A DNA stretch of 64,000 bases, from positions 31,371-95,370 of the forward strand of contig MCFG01000268.1 of the NCBI GenBank assembly GCA_002104895.1, written 5' to 3'. This DNA comes from Anaeromyces robustus (lineage: Eukaryota > Neocallimastigomycota > Neocallimastigomycetes > Neocallimastigales > Neocallimastigaceae). Of this stretch, positions 44,139-56,297 are shown one piece after another. A model generated the notes under the pieces. That model saw only the letters and a program-made list of their open reading frames with translations. It was not told the origin of the DNA and made no database searches. Position 1 is the first letter of the stretch. Each line of letters starts with the position of its first letter. A program made the position numbers and the translations under genes.

Positions 44139-46302
44139 TAATAATGATAATAATAATGATGATGATGAAATAAATAAAAGAGAAATTATTGATCAGATTC
44201 AAGTACCTTCTTTAAGTCGTCCAGCATCTGTTTATTCTTTAAATAATCATAATCATAATACATTAGATAGAATAAAAAGAAATACACTTAATAGTGCCAT
44301 TGAATCCATTCCTAGTATTGACACTGAAAATATTGATATCAATAAAGATAAAGATAATAAACAAAAACAAAAAGAAGAAGAAGAATTTGCTCATGTCAGA
44401 GTTTTCAAAAAAATGCATTGGAAACGTTATTTAAAATACAATAAAAATTATTGGCTTCCACTTGTTATTGGTATAATAGGTACTATAATAGATTCAACAG
44501 TTCAACCAGTATATTCATATATTTATTCTGGTGCATTAAGTTCCTTTACTGAAGTAGGTACAAAATTATTAGAAAATGGTTTATTTTGGAGTAAAATGTT
44601 TATTGTTTTAGGTATTGTTAATTTTACTTCTTGTATTTTACAAAATTGTGGTTTATCAACAGCTACAGCATTATTAGGTTATAAATTAAGAAGTGGTATG
44701 TTTAATTCTATGATTCATCAAGAAATGGCTTATTTTGATCAAAATAAAGTTGCTGATTTAAATGATGATGTTATAAAACAAACTCGTAGTTCTAATAATT
44801 CTGGTTCTTTAACTTCTAAATTAAGTTTAGAAGTGGATTTAATGAAAACATTTAATAATGATCTTGCTAATCTTGGAAAATTTATTATAACTTTTATTCT
44901 TTGTATTACTATTTCTTATATCAATAGTTTTAAATTAGCACTTATCATTTCAATTATTTTACCTATCTGTGTACTTAGTATTTATATGGGAATGAAATCT
45001 ATTCGTAATAAAAATGAATTAATTCGTTCTACTTTTGTTGATAGTTCCACGGTAGTCAGTGAAATCTTTACTAATATTAAAACAGTTTTAGAATTAAATC
45101 AACAAGAAAAGTATATTGATAAATATAATTATTCTCTTTATAAACCACAACGTAATCTTGAACATAAATATTTAGTTAATAATATATGGAGTGCCTTTAC
45201 TAATATTAGTCATTTTATTGCATCTTTAGTTGGTTATTATTTTACGGCCAAATTTATTGAAAATGGTACTACAGAATTTGAAAGAGCTTATACTTGTATT
45301 AAAGCTTTTGATATTGCTATTTCTTCTTTAGTCGGTGTTAGTGGTATTGCACCTACTTATGATAAAGCTGTTGAAGCTTTCGGTCATATTTTAGAAATTT
45401 TAGATAGAAAATCTGAAATTAACTCATCAGAAAAATCTGGTATTATAAAAATTTGTCCAAGTAAAAAACAAAATCAAGGTCAAGGTCAAGGTCAAGAAGA
45501 AAATTATACAAAAATTGAAGCTCAACCTCATGAAGAAGATGAATATTTCAAAGGTAATTTAGCAATAAAAGATATAAAATTTGCTTATCCATCACGTCCA
45601 AATAATATTGTATTAGATTTTGATGAAAAGAATAATAATAAATTTGAAATACCTTATGGTAAAAAATGTGGTATTGTTGGTAGTTCTGGTTGTGGTAAGA
45701 GTACAATTATTGCATTAATTTTAAGATGGTATGATCCAATTCGTGGAGGTATTTTCATTGATGATATTAATAATAAGGATTACAATTTAAAATGGTTAAG
45801 AGAACAAATGTCTATTGTAACTCAAGAAGCCTACCTTTTCAATGTTTCTATTCGTGAAAATATTCTTTATGGTAAACCAGAGGCAACACAAAAAGAAATT
45901 GAAGAAGCTGCTAAAAAGGCCAATATTCATGATTTTATTGTTTCATTACCAGAAGGTTATGATACTGTGATTGGTGGTTCAGGTACCTCAAAAATGAGTG
46001 GAGGTCAAAAACAACGTGTAGCCATTGCAAGAGCCATTATTAGAAATCCAAAAATTTTATTATTAGATGAAGCTACATCAGCATTAGATGCTGAATCTGA
46101 ATTATTAGTACAAAAGGCATTAGATGAATTTTCAAATGGACGTACTACCATTGCTATTGCTCATCGTTTATCCACACTTAAAAATTATGATTATCTATTA
46201 GTAATTAAAGAAGGAAAAATTGAAGAAATGGGTACACCAGATGAACTTTTAGAAAAGAAAGGAGAATATTATAGTATGATTGAAGCTGGTAATAAAAATT
46301 AA
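41682..46302 (+). CDS. Full-length ABC transporter, ABCB/P-glycoprotein (MDR) type
   Basis: Membrane exporter with two fused halves, each a six-helix transmembrane domain and an ATPase domain. Exons 41682-43564 and 43800-46302 join in phase 2 (donor GTTAGT, acceptor AAAG), restoring DEATSALDNKSEKIVQNAL, and give 1,461 residues. TMD1 spans about 65-380 (LLFFGVLFSVAMGW and following). NBD1 has Walker A GASGSGKST near 494, Q-loop VSQNPVLFEGT, signature LSGGQKQR near 598, Walker B ILLLDEATSA and H-loop IVAHRLSTI. A linker of about 150 residues contains a long poly-Asn run. TMD2 follows, then NBD2 with GSSGCGKST near 1254, VTQEAYLFNVS, MSGGQKQR near 1359, ILLLDEATSALDAE and IAHRLST. Both sites look catalytically complete. 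The substrate cannot be inferred. Some fungal ABCBs export drugs, lipids or peptides. Confidence 0.95.
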
Positions 46303-47529
46303 GTAGAAAAAAAAAAAAATAAATAAAAAAAAATTTTTTTTTCATATATATACTAAAAAAAAATCATTAAAATAAAAGTAATAATAGCAATCTTAATAAT
46401 TCTATAATAAAAATAATTATAATTATTAAAATAATAATTATGATAGTAATAATTCTTTATAAAGTAAATAGAATTATATAATAATAATTTATTTATTTAT
46501 TTATTTATTAAATTATTGTTTTATATTATATGTATAAAAAATAATTTAAATTATTTTTTTAATAACTAAAACTATTATTTTTTTTAAAAGTATTAAATAA
46601 ATAATAATAGATTAGAATGGGAAATCAAATAGATTGTAATATTATTTGATTTCTTTTTTATATAATAAAAAAGTACATATTATTATAATTAAATGTACAA
46701 TTTTTAATAATAATTTTTTATTTAAAAATAATATACTTATTTAACATTAACAATAACATAATTAAATTTTAGTTCTATAACTATAATTTAAATTATATTT
46801 AGTATTTAGTAATAATACAATTAACAGTATAATAAAAGCAAAACGAAAATATTAAAATAAAATAAAATAAAATAAGTGCTATTTGTGGCGTGTATTAATT
46901 GATATAAATAAATGTGGCGTATTTTGTGTAACAATAATAAATAAGTATTAAGATAAAAAATATTATTTAAAAATTATAAAATAGAAAAATAGAAAAATAT
47001 TAAAAATAAAATTTTTTATAATTTCATATGATTAATGATATTAAAGGATAAAAAGAATAAAAAGGAAAATTAATAATTAATAATTATAAAAATTCTAATT
47101 ATTAAAACAATTAAAACTTTAATTTTGAAAAAATTTTTGTTTGAATTTCTTTGAATACAATTTTTAATAATTAATAATTTATTATCAAGGTTGATACTTT
47201 TTTTTTTTTTTTTTCAATATTGTTAAATTTGGTGTTACTCCTTTGCATATAGTCTCTGTCAAGGAAAATAATAGCATAACATGAAAATAATAAGCTAAAA
47301 AGAAAGTTAGCTAAAAAAAAAATGTATACATAAATTCATTAATTATTATTATTATTTTTTATATTTATTCTTCTTCTATTTTATAACTATAAATATTATA
47401 TGTATATACATAATTGTTATTATTATTTTATTATTCCTGATCATAAAAACATTTGATATTAATTTATAATTTACTTATTTTGGCAGTAAAATACTAATTT
47501 ACAATTTAACTTTTCATATCTTAATTTTT

Positions 47530-47580
<51 letters not shown>

Positions 47581-47588
47581 TATATTTT

Positions 47589-47663
<75 letters not shown>

Positions 47664-48157
47664 TCTATCTATCTATTTATCTGTTATCTATTTATCTATT
47701 TTTCTATTTATTTATCTATTTATTTATTTATGTTTTGTGTATTTACTTATAACCCTTTTTTTAATTTAATACAAATATAAAAAAAAACAAAAATTTTTTA
47801 ATTATTTAGCCAATTAATTTATAATATATAATAACAATATAATCAAATATAATAACAATATTACATGGTCGTATATCTTAATTATAATCTAATATATTTA
47901 ACCAATAGATTAATAGTATATAAAATTTTTTTTCAAGTTTTTTTTTTTTTTTTTTTTTTAAATATAAAATATTTCAAAGAAAGTTTTTTTTTTGTTCCAT
48001 ATATAAAAAATAAAAAAAATTATTTATCGTTTTTTTATATAATTTTTATTTAAAAAGATTATTTCATAAATTATTTTTTTTTGTTTATATATAATATTTT
48101 TTTTTTAATAAATTAGAATAATTATAAATTAATATTTAATATTTAATAATAATAAAA
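46303..48157. other. Intergenic DNA
   Basis: 1.85 kb, A/T-rich, containing a long TTTA array, a directly repeated TGTGGCGT phrase (near 46885 and 46911) and a CCAAT pentamer at 47810-47814 about 345 bp upstream of the J-protein start. An open frame at 47865-48053 is a T-rich artefact. Confidence 0.5.
47528..47735. repeat. (TTTA)n array with TCTA variants at its end
   Basis: About 130 bp of nearly pure TTTA is followed by interspersed CTAT/TTAT units at 47660-47735. Confidence 0.95.
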
Positions 48158-48432
48158 ATGGTTGCTGAAGAAGTTGTTATCGAATCTAGAAAACCACAAA
48201 ATATTAAGGTTGCTAATTGTCCAAAATGTAACAGTTCAGTAGAATACAATGAACCAAGTAGTACAATAACCTTTAAAGTTAAATGTTATAATTGTCAAAA
48301 TGAATTCTCTCCAGTTAAGGATACTAAAAAAAGAGAAGAAAATAAAAAGAATGAAAAACAATCAATTTTTTCAAAACCAGGAAAAGTTGGAAGCGGTAAG
48401 AATTATAATATTAAAAAAAAAATATAAAAATA

Positions 48433-48463
<31 letters not shown>

Positions 48464-50310
48464 AAATCAAATAAACAGTAGCAATAAAACCATTAAATAA
48501 TAATAGTATTATTAAAGGAATAAGAAATTTATTTGTATATATTTATTTAAATAACAACAACAACAACAACAACAATAATAATAATAATAATAAATAAATA
48601 AGCATTATTGTTTAAGTAAATTATATATATATAAAGAAAATTTATTTTTTTTTTTATAAAAAATCTAAATATAGAATTCATAAATAAATGTATAAATATA
48701 TATAATTTTATATTAAATATGAATATTTATAGATATTAAATTTAATTTTTTTTTTTTTTATTTATATATATTAATATAAATAAAAATAATATTAATAAAA
48801 ATTAAAAATTAAAAATAGATGAAAAGCCACTCGAAACCGAATATTATGATATCTTAAATGTTTCAGTAACTGCAACACCAGAAGAAATTAAGAAAGCTTA
48901 CCGTAAAATGGCTTTAAAGTATCACCCAGATAAGAATCCAGATAACAAAGAAGCCGAAGATATGTTTAAGAAAATTTCTGAAGCTTATCAAAGTAAATAA
49001 AAATAAATATTTAAATATAATAATAAATAATTAAAATAATAATATTCCATAATAAAAATATCTGTTATTAATATAAATCTATAATTATTATATTTTAATT
49101 TCTTTTTTATTATTTTATTTTTATTCTATACTTTTATTTGAATTTATATTTTATATATTTTATATAAATATTTATAATAAATAACAACAATCAACAATAA
49201 TAATAATAATAACAATATTACTATATTAATAATTATAACAATAACAATATTACAATAATATAATATTAATAATAATACTATTAATAAATAATAACAAAAT
49301 AAAAATAAAAATAAAAATGTCAATATTATTACCAATATCAACAACAATAATATTATTTTTTACTATTAATTTAATAATAATAAATAGTCTTATCTGATCC
49401 AGAAAAGCGTACTAAATATAATAAATATGGCAAGAGTGAAAGTGGTGAAACTATGATGGATCCAGGAGAATTCTTCAAACAACAATTTGGTGGTGACCGT
49501 TTCACTGAATATATTGGTGATCTTATGATTGCTGGTGAATTTTCTGATGCTGTAAATGGTGAAGGTGGTGATATGAATAATCCAGAAGAATTAGAAAAAA
49601 TGAGAAAGGAAAGAAGAGAAAAACAAAACAAGAGAGTTAAAGAATTAGTTGAAAAATTATTAAAGAAAATTTCTATTCATACTGAAAATGTTAAACCATA
49701 TTTAAATAACCCAGTTGAATTAAAAGAAAGAGAAAAGGAATCTCTTAACAGTTTCAGAAAAATTATAAGTATTGAAGCTGAAGAATTAAAATATGAAAGC
49801 TTTGGTATTGAATTATTACATTCCATTGGTTATATTTATAAATTAAAGGCTAATCAAGCCATTTATCAATACAAATCTGAAAATGGTGCTATTCATAAAA
49901 AGATCTTTGGTTACACCAACAAATTTACTAGTAAAATGAAGGAAAGAAGTCATGTTATTTCTGAAACTGTCAATACTGTTAAGTCAGCTTATGATTTAAA
50001 GAGTAGTTTTGAAAAAATTCAAATTCAAGATTTAAAGAATGAAGCTAATGAAAATTTAACTGAAGAAGAAAAAAGAAGATTAAAAGATCAACTTGAACAA
50101 GAAGCTGCTCTTAAAGGTTTAAATATGATTTGGAAATCATCTAAATTAGAAATTGAAAATACTTTAATTGAGGTTTGTGATGTTATTTTCGGTGATACTA
50201 CTGTTAGTTCTATTGAAATGAAAGAAAGAGCTAAAGCTATTTTAACTATTGGTGAAGTTTTTGAAAAAACTGAATTACAACCAGAAATGCCAGTTACTAC
50301 TAAAGCTTAA
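48158..50310 (+). CDS. J-domain protein, Caj1/Djp1 (DNAJ-X) type, with N-terminal zinc ribbon
   Basis: Hsp70 co-chaperone. Three exons, 48158-48395, 48819-48992 and 49388-50310, with consistent phases give 444 residues. Residues 1-80 hold a CPKC..CYNC four-cysteine ribbon ([26 protein letters not shown]). The J domain occupies about 85-150: [40 protein letters not shown] with the HPD motif, and [17 protein letters not shown]. The DNAJ-X domain follows: [20 protein letters not shown], then [11 protein letters not shown]. The C-terminal half is helical and charged. The yeast relatives act in peroxisomal protein import or at membranes; location here is unknown. The N-terminal ribbon is additional to the usual Caj1/Djp1 architecture as I remember it. 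Confidence 0.92.
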
Positions 50311-50979
50311 AAAAAATGAAAATTGAAATATTAAAAAAAAAATTACTCTCAACATTAATTTAATATATACATTATGAATAAACAAATTAAAAAAAAAGGA
50401 AAAAAAAAAAACAATTTTTTTTTTTTTTTTTCAAACTATATGTATATATATTTTTCAAAATCCAAAGAAAAAAAATATTATATTTAATTTTTTTCTTTTA
50501 AAATAAACAAAATTAAATAATATTCCTTAATAATTCTTTTTTTTTTTTTTTTTTTTTTTTTTTTATTAAAGTTCTTTAAAACAAAAAAAAAAAAAAAAAA
50601 AAAAAAAAGAAAAAAAAAATATTTAAAAACGAAAGAACAAAACAAATTGAATAATATATTTATATCATAATATAGTAATTATACATCAAAAAAAAAAAAA
50701 TCAGAACAAAAAAAAACTTTTTTATAAAAAATATATAATAAAAATATAAACAAGTATTTAAAAAATATATAAGTAAATATAAAGCAACTAAAATTATATT
50801 TAATAAAAATTTAATAAAAATTATAAAAATAAAAAATAAAAAAATAAAAAAATAAAAAAAATAAAAAAATTAAAAAAAAAAAATATTCCTTTTACTTTAT
50901 TTTTTGTTTTTTTTTAGTGTTTAGTAATATTACTAAAATTTTTTAATATATATAATGAAAAAAAAAATTTAAAAAATTA

Positions 50980-51037
<58 letters not shown>

Positions 51038-51190
51038 TTTTTTTAACTTTTTTTTTAATAATCATAATTATTAATTAATTTAGTAAAAGATTATTAATAA
51101 TATCATTAAATATAAATTATTATTTAATTTATTATTTATTATTTATTATTATTCATTAATTTTTTTTCTTTTTTTATTAATTTATTTAAT
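50311..51190. other. Spacer between convergent 3' ends of the J-protein and NDC80 genes
   Basis: 880 bp of A/T-rich DNA with poly(A) and poly(T) runs, a 72-nt T/A palindrome and an AAT array at about 50983-51037. No coding signal. Confidence 0.6.
50537..50608. repeat. T28/A26 palindrome with nested TTAAAG-TT-CTTTAA core
   Basis: A run of 28 T, the spacer ATTAAAGTTCTTTAAAAC and a run of 26 A make a nearly perfect hairpin whose loop is two to four bases. It lies between two convergent genes, so it could mark 3' ends on both strands, but this is inference. Confidence 0.75.
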
Positions 51191-52114
51191 TTATTCTTGA
51201 GCTTCATTTAATGCTTCAGTAGCTACTTGTTCTAATTGAAGTAAATTATCATGTACTGTCGTTTTAACACGCATAACATCTTGTATTAAATCTAACATTT
51301 CTTTTCCAATATGTTCTTTTAATTCATCATATAAACGAATTAATTCATCATACCTATTTTTATTTTTTTTATAAATTATAAATATAAAAAAAAAATTTTT
51401 TTTTTTTAATATTTAATGCTTAATTAATTTTATTATATTTAAAAATATATACTGAAAAAAAAAAATAGTTTTTTGTTTCAATAATACTAATAAAAATAAT
51501 ATATATATATATATATATATAATAAAACTTACTCCATCATAGCTTTTGATGATTTTCTTTTCCATTCTGAAAATTTATTTTCACCTTCTCTTTCTAATTT
51601 TTGAATACGTTTATCAAGTGTTTCTATTTCCCTATTTTGAGCATCTAATTCTTTTTTCATTTCCTAAAAAACAAGCAATATATATAAATAAAAAATAAAA
51701 AATAAAAAAATAAAAAAAAAAATGAAAAATGAAAGTAATAAAATAAAGAAGTATATAGAAATATATTAATATATTTTTATTTTTTTATAGATATATATAT
51801 TTATAAAGATTAATTATTAATTGAATAATAATTATAATAATTATAATAATAAAAAAGAGATTTATTATTAATTGAATAATAATTATAATAATTATAATAA
51901 TAAAAAAGAGATTAATTATTATTACATTTCGACTATTTTCATATTTTTTATTTAACTGTTCAATTCTTCTTTCTTTAGAATCACGTTCTTCAATTTGTTC
52001 TGTTTTCATTTCTTTCATTTTTGTATATTGACTTTGTAATTTTATATACATTTCATGAGCATTATTCGATTGATCTTTAAAATTTTTACGTAATTGAATT
52101 AAAAACGGCTAAAG

Positions 52115-52147
<33 letters not shown>

Positions 52148-53427
52148 AAGAAAAAAATACAATATATCAAAAAATAAAATGAATATATAAAATTAATAAT
52201 TATTTTGTTGTAATTAAATTATAATAATATATAGAAGAATCATATATATATATTTAAAATTTTAACTTTTAATTTTATTTAATTATATTTTATTTTATTT
52301 TATTTTATTTTTTTATTACCATTGTACTATTATTTAATGAAACATATAATTCTTCTGTATTAGGAGGACAAATAGGTAATGGTATTTCAAAAGATTTATT
52401 TTGATAATTAACATTTCTTAAAAGATATTTGGATAATCCTAAAGCAGCTAATTTATTATTATAATCTCCAGCATAAGTTTCAACCTTTTATATTATAATA
52501 TATATATAACATTAAATGATAAATATTTTTTTTTTCTTTCTATTTTTTTTTTTTTTTTTATTTTATTATAATATTAATTATTAATTAAAATATATAAAGT
52601 ATTGACTTAAATTTAATTATACCTCATCAATAACTTTTCTTAAATTGATTTCATATTCACCCATAATTTTTCTTTTTCCTTCTAATTGATAATCTATTGA
52701 TTTTTGTTGAGATAATAATTGATCTCTTTCAGCTTGAGATCTTTCAATTTCAATTGCTGATATTTCACGTCGATTTACTTCTTTAGTCAAATTTTCTTTT
52801 TCTGTTGATAGTTCTAAAAATTGATTTTCTTTTTAAAATTAAAAATATATATGAAGAAAAAAAAATAAAATAAAAAAAAATTAAAAAAAAAGTTTTTTTT
52901 TTTATTCAAATAATTATAGATTATTATATAAATAATTAATTATATCTATAATATTATATCTATAATATTATATCATATATTATTTGTTTATATATGTATA
53001 TATATTACCATATAATTTAAAATCTGCTTCTAGAGTTTGTACTATGTCTATACATTGTTGTTCAGCTTGTTTTATATCTTTTAATTCTATATTTAAAAAG
53101 TTTTGATTTTGAATTAATTCTTCATTGGTTTGTTTAGCACTAACTAACGGTGACTATTAATAATAAAAATTCAATAATAATAATAGTAATAATTATAATA
53201 TATATTAATATATATTGTTACTGCTATAATTTCAATAATTATAATAATTATTATTATGATATGATAATAATAATAATGATGATGATGATGATGATTATAA
53301 TTTTTTTATTTACTTCTTTAGTTGTTAACATTTCTAATTCTTTTTCTAGCTTTTCAATTTCTTGATCTAATTTTTGTGATTCTTCTTTAAATTCTGTAGT
53401 TTTAATTTCTAAAGTAAAAAATAATGG

Positions 53428-53462
<35 letters not shown>

Positions 53463-55509
53463 AACAATATCAATAATAGTATTAAATTTAATAATTGTGA
53501 ATTATTATTTAATAGAAAAAAAAAAAAAAAAAAAAAAAAAAATAAAAATATTATTGTTTATTTGTTTTCTTTACCTAAGTTATTAGATACTTCCATGATT
53601 CTTTGTCTATATTGATTTTCATCAAAAGTTTTATATATATCTGCTACCATTTGAAATATTCCATTTGTTTCATTTTTCTCTGTATACATATCAATATATT
53701 GCAATAAACTATCTTTACTCTTTTTATATTTACATATATATTATTGTTATTTTATGTAAATTATTTTTTAAATTTTTTTTGTAATGAAATTTGAAATTAA
53801 TTGTGAAAAGGAAAATTTATGATAAATATTACAATGAATATAAATGGTTAATTATTATGAAATAAATATAATATATATGATATATATCATATTAATATTA
53901 TTTTTATATATAATATCTTATATTATATATATATATATTTATATTATATAGTATCATATATATATTTTATATTTACCATAATTAATTCAACCATCCATAT
54001 TAATATTCCTAAAATCATAGGCCAGGTATATGTAGAACCAACTGATTTTAATTGTGATTTTGAAATTGAATCAGCATAGGGGTATCTATCAATTTATCAT
54101 TAATTATTCATTATATATTATTTATTAAAAACATTTTTTTAAATGAAATGTTCATTTCAAAATTAAAAATATTCATTTAAGATTATTTAAAAATATATAT
54201 AAAGTTATATATAAAAGAAATAAAATAAAAGCAATTTATTATACATTAATTAACTTTTTTTTTTTTTTTTTTTTTGAATTGAATTTAATTAAAAAAAAAT
54301 ATACATATATATATACCTTAATCCTTTGATTAAATTAATAACTTGCTCTTCAAAATCCTTTTCACTAAATTCATAATATGGATCAATTAATCCGTATAAA
54401 AATACAAATATTCTTTTAAAATCTTTTGCTGATGGAGTTTTTAAACTTGTTTTAGAAACATCTGGGAAACCTGTAATAACTAAAAAATGAATTAAAGCTT
54501 TTTTCGCTGATAAAACCCAATTTTTATCTCTTAAAGGTCTAATATCTTTTTTTATTGTAGAAGGTGCATATCCATATGTTGATAAACGAGTACTTGAACG
54601 TCTTTATTGAGCATATTAAATTATATATTTATTTTTTTTTAAAAAAAAAAAGTATTGATATGAATTATATATTAAAATTATAGAATTAAAAGAATGAAAT
54701 TTTGAAATTTCATTTAATAAAAAAAAAAGATTATAATTTAATTTAATATATTGTAAAATTTAATGAACATTTATATCTTATTATTTTATATATTTTATTT
54801 ATTTAAAGTATTAAAATATTCAATATATTTGTTATTTTAATAGTATTTATTATATTATTTTTTTTAAATTTATAAATTTTTATATTCTATAATGAAATTA
54901 TAATTTCCCGATTATAAATAACTGATTTTAAAATTTATCACTATTATCAGAAAAAGAGATAAAATATAAATTTCAACAATTTTAAATATTTATCAATGCA
55001 TTATTTATACTTTTGTCAGTGTAAATATTCTATTTTTTTATTATAAACATATACATTGTTTATAATATATTTGATAAAAATGATAATCCATCTCGATAAA
55101 AATTCTTTTTTCTTAAAAATAAAAAAAAAAGAAAAATGTTTAACTAAAATCTTTACGTCATCTTATTAATATTTTTATATTTTATTATTTTTGACTATTT
55201 ATGATAATTTCTATTATTATTATTATTTTAACTATTATTATTATTATTTACTTTTTATCATAATACTCATAGAAAATAATACCTTGAATAATCATTTAGA
55301 GATAAACTTGAATTAGGTGGTTTATATATATTTATAGATTGCCTTATACTTTTATCTCTTTTATTCATTCCTCCTGCTACTCCTCCTTGTAAATAACTTA
55401 AATTATCATTATTCATTCTATTAGGTAATAAAGAATAACGATTTTGTAAATGACGAGGTGACCGTCTATTTGATAAAGTACTAAGTGTTTGTCTTCGAGT
55501 GATAGTCAT
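51191..55509 (-). CDS. NDC80: Kinetochore protein NDC80/HEC1
   Basis: Subunit of the NDC80 complex that binds microtubules at the outer kinetochore. Eleven exons on the minus strand: 55283-55509, 54317-54601, 53977-54085, 53575-53719, 53314-53408, 53009-53153, 52623-52828, 52320-52484, 51926-52108, 51533-51663 and 51191-51353. All phases match and give 617 residues (human 642). The basic, Ser/Arg-rich N-tail (MTITRRQTLSTLSNRRSPRH) is followed by the CH domain: IRPLRDKNWVLSAKKALIHF, FKRIFVFLYGLIDPYYEF, RYPYADSISKSQLKSVGST and TWPMILGILIWMVELI, all diagnostic. The remainder is coiled coil ending in VATEALNEAQE. It starts at the first ATG of the open frame. It is divergent from the CCDC97-like gene and convergent with the J-protein gene. 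Confidence 0.95.
51811..51911. repeat. 51-bp tandem duplication in an NDC80 intron
   Basis: Two near-identical copies of an AT-rich 51-bp unit (starting at 51816 and 51867, each with TTGAATAATAATTATAATAA) lie in the intron 51664-51925. The unit is a multiple of three, which makes an artificial repeated peptide on the minus strand. Confidence 0.85.
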
Positions 55510-55883
55510 TTTTTTTTTTTTTTTTTGTCCTTATTAAATGATTGTTTTTCTTTTTTTTAAAAAAAATATAATAAATATTTACAAAAAAAAAATAATAAAT
55601 TAAATTAATGAATATAAATAAATAAAAATATTATTGTTTCTTATTTTTCTTTTATAATTTTTTTTTTTTTTTATTTTAAAATTTTTTGAAATTTGGCATT
55701 ATAAAAATTATATATATTCAAAAAAATATATATATGTATAATAAATAACAGTTGAAAAAAAAAATTTTTTTTAATAAATTTTGAAAAATGTTAAGTTAAT
55801 ATTTCAAAATGGAACGAATTGGGCTATGTTAATTTTTATTATTGACTATTTATATAAATAAATAAACAAATAAATAAATAAAC

Positions 55884-55915
<32 letters not shown>

Positions 55916-55961
55916 ATATAATAAATAATATTATATTTCATTATTTCTTTTAATATTAAAA

Positions 55962-55992
<31 letters not shown>

Positions 55993-56297
55993 AGTAAATT
56001 ATAATTCATAGAAAAATTAATTTATTCTAGAAAAAAAAAAAGTTTAAAAAAATTCTTTTGGTATTGGTAAAAAAAAAAAAAATTATTTAATAGAATTTAT
56101 AACTTTATATTAAGTAATTTTTTTTCTTTTTCTTTTTTTTGTAATAATAGTTTTTTTTTTTAAAAAAAATAAAATTTTGAAATTTAATCTAAAAAATAAA
56201 ATAAAATAAAATAAAAAGAAATAAAATTATAATTATTAATCTAAACAAAAACAAAATTATTTTTTTTAAATACATTATATGAAAGTATATATTTACA
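55510..56297. promoter_or_regulatory. Divergent promoter between NDC80 and the CCDC97-like gene
   Basis: 788 bp with A/T tracts, an AAAT/AAAC array at about 55855-55912 and ATTGG pentamers at 55818-55822 and 56063-56067, roughly 310 bp and 230 bp from the two start codons. Nothing else can be assigned. Confidence 0.5.

Noticed and set aside
47865-48053. T-rich plus-strand frame upstream of the J-protein gene
   Set aside because: Mostly poly-Phe from T runs; no exon structure connects it to the J-protein start.
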